In this document: one piece after another, positions 15,524 through 21,140 of the stretch
Layout of the letters: each line of letters opens with the position of its first letter
How positions within the stretch are numbered: position 1 is the first letter of the stretch
From: a virus
IMG/VR virus record: IMGVR_UViG_3300045136_000065
Span: 1 to 31,422 of that record
Direction: 5' to 3' (one strand)
Length of the DNA stretch: 31,422 bases
Notes under the pieces: model-generated
What the model was told of the DNA's origin: nothing
Database searches by the model: none
What the model saw: the letters and a program-made list of their open reading frames with translations, nothing else
Made by a program: the position numbers and the translations under genes

Positions 15524-16016
15524 AGGCGGGTCCTACCAATTAGTAGAAAATTTAGAGCCTTGTAAATTTAAAATATCTACAAATCAAACTAAAGCTAGTC
15601 TTAATCATTTTACTCAAGCGCTTTTTAGAACAGCTAAAAACTACAACCTACCTTTTGTCACAGCAAACATGGTGGGCAAACCCTTTTTTATCGTAACATT
15701 TAGGACCTTAGGGCTGCTCGATGGTCAAACAAGGGCTATGATTAATCCCCAACTTATTTGGTGCTCTGATGAAGGTCAATATGTTGAAGAGTGTTTTTAT
15801 TTAAACGGAGAAGAAACCGTTATTAAAAATAGACCAAAAACAATAAAATTAACTTATATGAATAAATATCATAAAATAGGCACATATGAATTTTCAGGAC
15901 GCTTTGCCGCCTATGTTATACAAGCTATTGAAGTAATGTATGGACTACCTCTTAACTATATTCCTCCTACCCCGTCAGAGGTGGCCGCCCGACTTAAAAA
16001 AATACACGGAGGATAA
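15492..16016 (+). CDS. Peptide-deformylase-like protein lacking the HExxH metal site
   Basis: A 174-residue protein that keeps the deformylase outline. FRTAKNYNLPFVTANMVGKP (45-64) aligns with the GIGLAANQIG region, INPQL (85-89) with the INPEI segment, EECFYL (99-104) with EEGCLSL, and VIQAIEVMYGLPL (142-154) with the FQHEMEHLEG helix. Cys101 remains, but both His and the catalytic Glu of HExxH are gone (QAIEV), and the GxGLAA motif is degenerate. It should not bind the catalytic metal. It may bind nascent chains, ribosomes or host deformylase without deformylating. A true deformylase is encoded at 30232-30714. Homology is by visual alignment and needs structure-level confirmation. Confidence 0.6.
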   Translation: MLLKVETTIYKGGSYQLVENLEPCKFKISTNQTKASLNHFTQALFRTAKNYNLPFVTANMVGKPFFIVTFRTLGLLDGQTRAMINPQLIWCSDEGQYVEECFYLNGEETVIKNRPKTIKLTYMNKYHKIGTYEFSGRFAAYVIQAIEVMYGLPLNYIPPTPSEVAARLKKIHGG

Positions 16017-16017
16017 T

Positions 16018-16227
16018 ATGCGTGTTAAGGCTTTGTTAAAAAAAGACAACACTCCAGTGGAAGGATATTGGATTAACCATTTTGACGAGTGGGCTATTCT
16101 CACTGACCAAAAAGAAGTCATCTTAATTGATGACCTTAAGGATTACGACTGCTATCCATGGCTACCACATGACCACTTTTGCCAACCAAAAAACTTACCA
16201 AAAAATCTAGAAAATGTCATTTTTTGA
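16018..16227 (+). CDS. Unknown small acidic protein (69 aa)
   Basis: The start is the ATG at 16018 with GGAGG upstream, one base after the previous stop; the longer frame begins inside that gene and lacks a binding site. Beta-rich N-terminus (VKALLKKDNTPVEGYWINHFDEWAIL) with an SH3- or Sm-like look, then an acidic and aromatic tail. No family recognised. Part of the same early operon. Confidence 0.7.
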   Translation: MRVKALLKKDNTPVEGYWINHFDEWAILTDQKEVILIDDLKDYDCYPWLPHDHFCQPKNLPKNLENVIF

Positions 16228-16233
16228 AAATCG

Positions 16234-16317
16234 ATGAAAAAAGATTACTACGAACCTCACACATTACAAAGCATAGAGCCTTTTCCTTTTATAGAAAAAT
16301 TAACAACAGGAGGATGA
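16234..16317 (+). CDS. Possible 27-residue peptide
   Basis: A short frame filling the 91-base gap between two early genes: ATG at 16234, stop TGA at 16315-16317, two bases from the next ATG. The codons before its stop (ACA GGA GGA) supply the next gene's ribosome-binding site. It has no clear binding site of its own, so it may be a translational-coupling leader or simply spacer. Confidence 0.3.
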   Translation: MKKDYYEPHTLQSIEPFPFIEKLTTGG

Positions 16318-16318
16318 C

Positions 16319-16669
16319 ATGAACAAACTATGCCCAGTTATTAAGGACAAAGAGACCGGTAAGGAATATGCCCTAGTGAACGGTAGGCTTTTAACGCAAC
16401 AGGAGGCCTTAGAACAAAAGATTTATTTTGGCTATATAGATGTAGCCCCCCTTCCTGAAAAATCAATTATAAAAGAAATGTGTGTTGTATATGAGCACTC
16501 TAAATTAGAGCCCACAGGAGATATGACCACTGTATTTGTTATAGAAGAAGAAAAGCCGGAGATGCCCCCGCAAGAGCTAATGGAGAAAGCATTAAATGCG
16601 GCTGTAGAGTCGTCTAAACAATTTATTTTGACTATAAACGGGAAAGAAAGAGGAGAGAAGGATGAATAA
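16319..16669 (+). CDS. Unknown early protein (116 aa)
   Basis: Not recognised. The N-terminal 70 residues are mixed alpha/beta, with ETGKEYALVNGRLLTQQEALEQ. An acidic, Pro-rich linker (IEEEKPEMPPQEL, 75-87) leads to a helical C-terminus ending GKERGEKDE. AGGAGG precedes the ATG. It overlaps the next gene by eight bases. Confidence 0.75.
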   Translation: MNKLCPVIKDKETGKEYALVNGRLLTQQEALEQKIYFGYIDVAPLPEKSIIKEMCVVYEHSKLEPTGDMTTVFVIEEEKPEMPPQELMEKALNAAVESSKQFILTINGKERGEKDE

Positions 16670-16934
16670 GAAGTTAGAGAAGAAATTAAAGGATAGGCAG
16701 CCTACGTTTTTAGAAGAGGTGGCGGGACTTAATGTGCAACAGCTAGAAGAGAGGCTTTTAAACCTCGCTAAAGGCCGCCAGGACATCATAAATGCCCAAG
16801 AGGCGGATGAGGTATTGGCTGAGGCAAAAAACGCTGTAAAAGAGCTTTTAGCGCCTTATAGAGAGAGTTTGTCTCTTACCGATTTAAAAATGCGCTATTT
16901 GGCGGAGCTGATAAAGGAAAAGGGTGGTTATTAA
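16662..16934 (+). CDS. Unknown helical protein, last gene of the early operon (90 aa)
   Basis: A Lys/Glu/Leu-rich, apparently all-helical protein: a basic start (NKKLEKKLKDRQ), then amphipathic helices at 18-37, 43-62 and 68-88. No signal peptide. It resembles small phage accessory proteins, but I cannot name a family. GAGGAG overlaps the end of the previous gene. The 346-base non-coding junction follows. Confidence 0.7.
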   Translation: MNKKLEKKLKDRQPTFLEEVAGLNVQQLEERLLNLAKGRQDIINAQEADEVLAEAKNAVKELLAPYRESLSLTDLKMRYLAELIKEKGGY

Positions 16935-16949
16935 GTGTTTTTAAAAAGA

Positions 16950-16999
16950 GGGGTGTGATTATGTAATGTCATCCATCTCCATAAAAAAAATCATACCCC
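16950..16999 (+). terminator. Possible terminator / long-loop inverted repeat
   Basis: GGGGTGTGAT at 16950-16959 pairs with ATCATACCCC at 16990-16999 (ten pairs, one G-T wobble) around a 30-base loop. A C-run and then TTCTTTTTCTT follow. It comes 16 bases after the last gene of the early operon, so a termination role is plausible; the long loop and the C-run make it atypical for an intrinsic terminator. Confidence 0.4.
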
Positions 17000-17198
17000 C
17001 CCCTTCTTTTTCTTCCACTCTCCCCGCTCTCCCCCACTGCCGACACTTTTGACATTGCCAATAATCTTTACAAACTCCCCTAATTTACTTTTTTATCGAG
17101 CAATTTTAATTATTTACACTCACACCTCTACTCTTTTTTTATTTCTGCTAGCCAGTTTTTTGACACCTACATAGGTTTAAATCGAATTTAAGGGGGGC

Positions 17199-17226
17199 TT
17201 AAGCTTGGCGTGGCTTTGGCTATATA
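17199..17226 (+). promoter_or_regulatory. Possible sigma-70-like promoter of the small-gene island
   Basis: TTAAGC (17199-17204), 16-base spacer, TATATA (17221-17226). The -35 is imperfect. The gene at 17281 with GAAAGGAGG follows at a suitable distance, leaving a leader of about 50 bases. Confidence 0.4.
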
Positions 17227-17280
17227 GTTTTGTGTCGGGTCGATAAAGACAGACACAAACAAATTGAAAGGAGGACCGCT

Positions 17281-17634
17281 ATGAAAACTCTATATTTCAG
17301 CGCCATTCGACACGCCGAGGGGATCACGCTGATCCTAGAGGCCAGACCAGGGGCTAAGACCAGGTCAATACCGCTTGGGACCTTTAAAGACCTCGATCAC
17401 GTCGATGAGGCTTGTAACAAATTTAAGATCATTATGTGGGGTATCGACACTCGCCACCCAGGTGATCTTAAATTCACCAGCCAGGATATCGATTTGGACC
17501 ATCTACTGGTGTCGGATGCGGTTCGATACGACATTAAGGGAGCCTTTAAAGTCTATAAGAGGACCGACAACGGCTTAGTCTTAAAGGGCCAATTTGAGAC
17601 AGAAGACGATGCCCAAGCCGCTATGGCGGCCTAG
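17281..17634 (+). CDS. Unknown small protein, first gene of the island (117 aa)
   Basis: Start chosen at the ATG at 17281 behind GAAAGGAGG; the longer frame from 17230 begins near the putative promoter. Beta-rich and alpha/beta sequence with a repeated-strand look (TLYFSAIRHAEGITLILEARPG; IKGAFKVYKRTDNGLVLKGQFE), ending in a helix. No family recognised. Codons use far more G and C at third positions than the neighbouring operons. Confidence 0.75.
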   Translation: MKTLYFSAIRHAEGITLILEARPGAKTRSIPLGTFKDLDHVDEACNKFKIIMWGIDTRHPGDLKFTSQDIDLDHLLVSDAVRYDIKGAFKVYKRTDNGLVLKGQFETEDDAQAAMAA

Positions 17635-17692
17635 GTATACATATCGCCAAACCTACAGATAAAATAAAAACAACAAGAAAGGAGACACACAC

Positions 17693-18172
17693 ATGAAAAA
17701 ACAAGAAATGTTACAAAAACTAGACAAAGAGTTGAAAAGACTATACCATAACGCCACACTACACGGGAAGCTTACTGTTGAGTCAGACTATGAGCGGGAT
17801 CTATTTGACGAGACGTTCCAACTCGAATGTGAAGCGGCTATTGACTTTCTTAACGACGATTTGACTATACGCTACCCTATGCTGTCTGCTTACGGTCCCG
17901 TATGTCAATTTGGGCGTGGGGGACGGACACTAGCTTTTGAGGGTTTAGTGGGCAGTGACGGCTATCCCTTAGATGTAAGAATGTTATTTCATGATCGCTC
18001 AATTGCAGAGCTAGAGCAAATACTGACTGAACTAGCCCGCTTTAATCAAGAGGTGCGGGACTGGTGCCAAACTGCCCCTGACGCAATCCTATTATCACTT
18101 AGAAAAAAGTATAGGGACGAACTGGCACAAAATAAAGGCAAGAAACGCACCACTATTACAGTGTACCAATAG
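17693..18172 (+). CDS. Unknown island protein (159 aa)
   Basis: An acidic, helical N-terminus (residues 1-55, KKQEMLQKLDKELKRLYHNA, then many Asp/Glu), a middle beta segment (GPVCQFGRGGRTLAFEGLVG, 69-88) and a helical end. Not recognised. A first-class leader (AGAAAGGAGAC, seven bases before ATG) suggests high expression. No signal peptide. Confidence 0.75.
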   Translation: MKKQEMLQKLDKELKRLYHNATLHGKLTVESDYERDLFDETFQLECEAAIDFLNDDLTIRYPMLSAYGPVCQFGRGGRTLAFEGLVGSDGYPLDVRMLFHDRSIAELEQILTELARFNQEVRDWCQTAPDAILLSLRKKYRDELAQNKGKKRTTITVYQ

Positions 18173-18185
18173 AAAGGAGACAGTC

Positions 18186-18443
18186 ATGAACACATTCAAT
18201 AACTTAAAGAGTAACCTATCAGATCAAGACATAGACGAGTTGGTGTCTATTATAGGACACCGCTGCCGTGAAAAGACTAGACGCCGTATCAGGGGCGCTC
18301 TTAAATACGGCGCATCTAGGATACCTATGGCTGGCATACTAGATAGGCTGACAAAGGAGCCATACGGCTGGCAATACTTTGCCGGACAGTCTTATCCGGA
18401 TGAGATACGAGTAGTAAGACAGCTGATTCTTAATAAAAAATAA
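18186..18443 (+). CDS. Basic small protein, tandem paralogue A (85 aa)
   Basis: A basic, helical protein that aligns end to end with the next gene product: LKxxLxxQDxxEL at the start, RCxxxTRxRI in the middle, GWxYxA then SYxDExRxxRxLILN at the end. The many Arg residues and predicted helices suggest nucleic-acid or ribosome binding, but no family is recognised. The leader AGAAAGGAGAC is shared with neighbours, and its first codons (MNTFN) equal those of the gene at 18970. Confidence 0.75.
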   Translation: MNTFNNLKSNLSDQDIDELVSIIGHRCREKTRRRIRGALKYGASRIPMAGILDRLTKEPYGWQYFAGQSYPDEIRVVRQLILNKK

Positions 18444-18464
18444 ACAGTAACAAAGGAGAGATAT

Positions 18465-18734
18465 ATGCCCACACTTAACACTTTAAAAACACGACTGACA
18501 CTGCAAGATGTCACAGAACTGACAAACATCTTGACATACCGATGCAGCCTATTGACTAGGCTTAGGATATGGGCTGTCCTTAGACATAAAGCGTCAAGAC
18601 TGCCTAGCTCAAATATCTTCAACCGTCTTAAAAAGACACGTACTGGCTGGAGATATTATGCTAAACGATCATATCGGGATGAACTAAGACAATTAAGAAA
18701 ACTTATCTTAAACATAAGAAAGGAGACAATATGA
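18465..18734 (+). CDS. Basic small protein, tandem paralogue B (89 aa)
   Basis: Diverged copy of the preceding gene, about 40 per cent identical by eye with all conserved Trp, Tyr, Arg and Cys positions kept (Cys24, the GWRYYA motif and SYRDELRQLRKLILN). It is even more basic (many Arg and Lys), again fitting nucleic-acid binding. AAAGGAGAG precedes the ATG. The stop overlaps the next start (ATGA). Two retained copies suggest either a heterodimer or functional splitting. Confidence 0.75.
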   Translation: MPTLNTLKTRLTLQDVTELTNILTYRCSLLTRLRIWAVLRHKASRLPSSNIFNRLKKTRTGWRYYAKRSYRDELRQLRKLILNIRKETI

Positions 18735-18955
18735 ACGGGCTAAAAAAGCTGGCCTTGTTTGCACAAGGCTTTACAGATGATCCGACATATCTAGAGTGTG
18801 AACTAGACCTAGTAATAGGCGGGGACACATATAGGACTTATGCTATGACAGTGACAAATAGCCGTGTCATATTCCACTGTCCTGAAGTGACTATTGAATA
18901 CGGGATAGAGTTTCAGGAAGACGGACCTGTAGCCAAGCTATATAATGTAACATAA
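18731..18955 (+). CDS. Unknown acidic small protein (74 aa)
   Basis: Acidic, beta-rich protein (ELDLVIGGDTYRTYAMTVTNSRVIFHCPEVTIEYGIEF split by turns) with no signal peptide. Not recognised. Its leader is AACATAAGAAAGGAGAC, the same 17-base string that precedes the gene at 18970. Pairing of an acidic product with the basic paralogues upstream could indicate complex formation, as inference. Confidence 0.7.
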   Translation: MNGLKKLALFAQGFTDDPTYLECELDLVIGGDTYRTYAMTVTNSRVIFHCPEVTIEYGIEFQEDGPVAKLYNVT

Positions 18956-18969
18956 GAAAGGAGACTAAT

Positions 18970-19110
18970 ATGAACACATTTAACGAACTAGTATCTGTCG
19001 CCCCTAGAGAGCTGTTATTTTATTGTGACGGGGCTACAGTGTCGTATGTTATAGACACATACGATGATAAGTCTGTATCCGTATTAAATGACGTAAACAT
19101 AGACGAGTAG
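18970..19110 (+). CDS. Unknown 46-residue protein
   Basis: Short acidic frame, MNTFNELVSVAPRELLFYCD then a beta-strand-rich end with VSYVIDTYDDKSVSVLND. It is preceded by AGAAAGGAGAC and begins with the same first five residues as the gene at 18186, so leader and initiation region look duplicated. No family recognised. Confidence 0.65.
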   Translation: MNTFNELVSVAPRELLFYCDGATVSYVIDTYDDKSVSVLNDVNIDE

Positions 19111-19118
19111 GAGTGTAT

Positions 19119-19247
19119 ATGTACACGGGCGGAGACTATCTAGAATACGTCAAGAAAGAATGTGAACGAAGAGAGATAGCGTTTAGAACACGAGTGTTTG
19201 TGGTTTTAGTACTGATAGTGGGGGTGTTTTTATGGGTGATAGGGTGA
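19119..19247 (+). CDS. Single-pass membrane peptide (42 aa)
   Basis: Starts at the ATG at 19119, eight bases after the previous stop, with TAGGAGTG upstream. A charged N-terminal 25 residues (with KKECERRE) is followed by a transmembrane helix at about 26-42 (RVFVVLVLIVGVFLWVIG) ending at the C-terminus, typical of a tail-anchored peptide. Phage peptides of this sort often target membrane proteins; the target is unknown. Confidence 0.6.
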   Translation: MYTGGDYLEYVKKECERREIAFRTRVFVVLVLIVGVFLWVIG

Positions 19248-19252
19248 TCGGC

Positions 19253-19290
19253 GCTGGGGGCTGTACCCTTCGCCCTTCAACTCCCCCAGC
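19253..19290 (+). other. Strong G+C-rich hairpin in a gene gap
   Basis: GCTGGGGG (19253-19260) pairs perfectly with CCCCCAGC (19283-19290), with a 22-base loop. It lies six bases after a stop codon. No T-run follows, so it may be an RNA-stability or processing element rather than an intrinsic terminator. The rest of the gap to 19360 shows nothing else. Confidence 0.5.
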
Positions 19291-19360
19291 TTCCCATCCT
19301 GATTCCCTACTTAATAACCGCCACTTAAAACAGTATAACAACAAAAACAGGAGGCAAACT

Positions 19361-19522
19361 ATGTATTTACTACGAATTAAAACTATCACTTACACATTCG
19401 AACAAATCTTTAAAACACGTAAAGAGGCTGAAAACATGGCTAAGACTATCTTATCACGGGATAAAGCTGTCGAATTCACTTTAAAAAGAATTGACGGGGG
19501 CTTTAGCCCCCTTCCCGTGTAA
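19361..19522 (+). CDS. Unknown basic 53-residue protein
   Basis: Start at the ATG at 19361 behind CAGGAGGC. Basic protein with an alpha/beta look: a strand (YLLRIKTITYTF), a helix (TRKEAENMAKTILSRDKAV) and a strand ending near GGFSPLPV. The longer frame from 19232 would cross the hairpin and has no binding site. Its last codons form a hairpin (19496-19511). No family recognised. Confidence 0.6.
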   Translation: MYLLRIKTITYTFEQIFKTRKEAENMAKTILSRDKAVEFTLKRIDGGFSPLPV

Positions 19523-19549
19523 GACAGTCGGACGCCGCAAGCGGCTTAC
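19496..19549 (+). terminator. Stacked hairpins after the small-gene island, possible terminator
   Basis: GGGGGC-TTTA-GCCCCC at 19496-19511 is a perfect stem formed by the last codons of a gene. It is followed by GTAAG (19519-19523) pairing with CTTAC (19545-19549) around a nested GCCGCAAGCGGC hairpin (19534-19545). There is no U-run, so intrinsic termination is doubtful. A structured 3' end or small RNA is an alternative. Confidence 0.45.
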
Positions 19550-19606
19550 GTAATAAGCATATGTGTTTAAGTAATAGACGGCCATTAGGTGCTTTTAAGG
19601 AGAGTC

Positions 19607-19822
19607 ATGGGTAGTGATCCAGTATCCGCCACGCTGGGGCGTGGTACAAGCAAGGTTAGCTCCCGAAAAACAGAGCAGCAAGGATGTGCTTCTTTCTTGG
19701 CCTCGCTTGTCCGGATGGCTGCCTTGATATGGGCCGAACTATTACAGGCATCCGTTCACTATTATATGTTAACGAGTAAGAGTTTTGTCAACAAAAAATT
19801 TGACAAGACGATAAATTTATGA
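19607..19822 (+). CDS. Doubtful 71-residue protein, or structured RNA
   Basis: The frame has AAGGAGAG five bases before the ATG, and no other reading frame explains this stretch. The product begins MGSDPVSATLGRG and has a hydrophobic amphipathic middle (ASFLASLVRMAALIWAELLQ), with no recognised family. Its DNA also forms a strong hairpin, GCCACGC...GCGTGGT at 19628-19645, and carries a late-type motif on the other strand near its end. The coding call is weak for these reasons. Confidence 0.4.
   Translation: MGSDPVSATLGRGTSKVSSRKTEQQGCASFLASLVRMAALIWAELLQASVHYYMLTSKSFVNKKFDKTINL
19763..19772 (-). promoter_or_regulatory. Isolated late-type motif facing the plus-strand early region
   Basis: Minus-strand TTAACATATA followed by ATAGTGAACGG. 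It is the only copy outside the late block. Transcription from it would run antisense through the small-gene island. It sits next to the change from G+C-richer to AT-rich sequence. Confidence 0.35.
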
Positions 19823-19836
19823 AAAGATAGGTTGAT

Positions 19837-20106
19837 ATGGACAAAATAACCACCGTAACAATACAATTTAAAGGCAAGAAAAAAGGGGATAAAGATATAG
19901 GACTCTATAGCGAGCTTATTGAGCAGATTTTTGATAAAGATTACAAGCTGATTACTCCTGAAAACAGTAAAGAATACGAGCACAAAGCATGGAATATCAT
20001 TGACAGTCTCGGATATACGGACGTATCTACTGGGACAATAAATGTCAGTCACGGCAGTGAGCCCTATCCTAAACAAAAACAATTTATTATGAGGAGTATT
20101 TTATGA
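19837..20106 (+). CDS. Unknown acidic protein (89 aa)
   Basis: Alpha/beta sequence: a first strand VTIQFKGKKKGDKDIG, a helix LYSELIEQIFD, a middle EYEHKAWNIIDSLGY and a strand TGTINVSHGS. No family recognised. The ribosome site is weak (AGG nine bases before the ATG). The stop overlaps the start of the leucine-rich-repeat gene (ATGA), so the two are translated together. Confidence 0.7.
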   Translation: MDKITTVTIQFKGKKKGDKDIGLYSELIEQIFDKDYKLITPENSKEYEHKAWNIIDSLGYTDVSTGTINVSHGSEPYPKQKQFIMRSIL

Positions 20107-20639
20107 GCGCATTAAAAATAGCTAGAACATGGGAAGTAAAGGAACAAGGAGACAAACGTAGCATCCAATTATACGATATAGACGGCCTTCCTTTAAAGGG
20201 TGAGGACTCTGTATGGGAAGGAGATTTTGATTGCTCTAAAAGGCAACTGACGTCTTTAAACGGGTGTCCAGCAGTGGTGACGGGAAGCTTTATCTGTTAC
20301 AAAAATAAGCTCACTTCCCTAGAAGGAGCTCCTAAAGAAGTAGGGGATGACTTTTATTGTTACATGAATAATTTAGTCTCCCTTAAAGGATCGCCCCAGA
20401 CGATAGTGGGAGCATTCGACTGTTCTTACAATTTTCTTAAGTCCCTTGAAGGCGGGCCTAAAAAAGTAGGCCTAAGTTTTTATTGTTACAACAATAAACT
20501 TACTTCTTTAATCGGAGCTCCTGAATGGGTAGGTGAGATATTTGATTGCTCTTTTAATGAGCTTACTTCCCTTAAAGGCATTCCTAAACTAGTAGAAAAC
20601 TATTGTTTTTATCACAACAATAAGCTAAACTCTTTTTAA
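20103..20639 (+). CDS. Phage-type leucine-rich-repeat protein (178 aa)
   Basis: After a 40-residue beta N-terminus come six complete and one partial 21-residue repeat of the form FxCxxNxLxSLxGxPxxVxxx, at about residues 44-178. The second position of the units alternates D/Y/I, with FDCS and FYCY taking turns. This Cys-containing LRR type is scattered through phages and their hosts and forms a solenoid for protein binding; functions are mostly unknown. The last repeat ends HNNKLNSF without a capping domain. GAGGAG precedes the ATG, which overlaps the upstream stop. Confidence 0.8.
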   Translation: MSALKIARTWEVKEQGDKRSIQLYDIDGLPLKGEDSVWEGDFDCSKRQLTSLNGCPAVVTGSFICYKNKLTSLEGAPKEVGDDFYCYMNNLVSLKGSPQTIVGAFDCSYNFLKSLEGGPKKVGLSFYCYNNKLTSLIGAPEWVGEIFDCSFNELTSLKGIPKLVENYCFYHNNKLNSF

Positions 20640-20664
20640 AATAAGGTGATTATTGTGATATAAT
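20636..20664 (+). promoter_or_regulatory. Extended -10 promoter
   Basis: TTAAAA (20636-20641), 17 bases, TATAAT (20659-20664) with TGA directly before it (TGATATAAT), an extended -10. It overlaps the stop of the LRR gene. Predicted start near 20671, just ahead of AGAAAGGG and the ATG at 20686. Confidence 0.65.
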
Positions 20665-20685
20665 ATGATAGTAGAAAGGGATAAA

Positions 20686-20898
20686 ATGAAAAATAATGTT
20701 TATATTTACAAACAAAACAGGTTTAAAGCAAATGTAATAGATGCTAAAACAATAATTAATAATTATGATAAAGATTATTTAAATAATCTTAGGCATTGCA
20801 CTCCTGAAGAAATATTTAAAAAGTTTAGGGAATTAAATAGGGAACTAGAACAAATAATAAATAAATTTGAAGATTCAAAATATTGGGGGCTAAAATGA
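20686..20898 (+). CDS. Unknown small basic protein (70 aa)
   Basis: I start at the ATG at 20686 with AGAAAGGG six bases upstream; an in-frame ATG at 20665 lies inside the promoter. Contains YIYKQNRFKANVIDAKTI then charged helices (PEEIFKKFRELNRELEQII). No family recognised. First gene of the transcript that leads to the subtilase; its stop overlaps the next start. Confidence 0.65.
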   Translation: MKNNVYIYKQNRFKANVIDAKTIINNYDKDYLNNLRHCTPEEIFKKFRELNRELEQIINKFEDSKYWGLK

Positions 20899-21119
20899 AT
20901 AAAGCAGATTTTTTTAAAATGCTAGAGAGCATGGACTGGTATTATCACTACAGCGACGATATGAAAGTGTGGGATGCGGGAAGAAATGCCGAAAGCCGGA
21001 TTAAAAAAATTGCCAGCGAAAATCCTATTTTAGCCAATATGTATAACGATTATGTTAACTATATTTTTAATAACGGAATTAAACCTGAAATTAGCAATTA
21101 TGAAAACAAAAATAAATAA
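20895..21119 (+). CDS. Unknown small acidic protein (74 aa)
   Basis: Starts at the ATG at 20895 (ATGA overlap, TTGGGGGC upstream). Mostly helical with aromatic residues (ESMDWYYHYSDDMKVWD) and no signal peptide. Not recognised. It lies 21 bases before the subtilase gene in the same transcript and could be a chaperone, inhibitor or substrate of it, as inference from pairing only. Confidence 0.65.
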   Translation: MNKADFFKMLESMDWYYHYSDDMKVWDAGRNAESRIKKIASENPILANMYNDYVNYIFNNGIKPEISNYENKNK

Positions 21120-21140
21120 ATATTTAAAAGGAGTAATTTA

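Larger units (their letters stand above)
16935..17280 (+). other. Non-coding junction between AT-rich operon and G+C-richer island
   Basis: No gene is seen in this 346-base stretch. It holds an inverted repeat at 16950-16999, a markedly pyrimidine-rich plus-strand tract at about 16991-17050 with C7 and T-runs, an AT-rich tract at 17060-17150, the string TTTAAATCGAATTTAA near 17176-17191, and a possible promoter at 17199-17226. Termination of the upstream operon, regulator binding and restart of transcription are the likely roles. Confidence 0.6.

Noticed and set aside
17375-17578. Second-frame plus-strand ORF inside the 17281 gene
   Set aside because: It is nested in a gene with a good leader; its own start lacks one and composition suggests a shadow.
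19589-19606. GTG start for the 19607 frame
   Set aside because: No ribosome site lies before it, whereas AAGGAGAG precedes the ATG at 19607.
19607-19700. tRNA or tmRNA-like gene in the G+C-rich segment
   Set aside because: A strong hairpin exists, but I could not build a cloverleaf with a T-arm consensus or acceptor stem. I found no convincing tRNA anywhere in the window.
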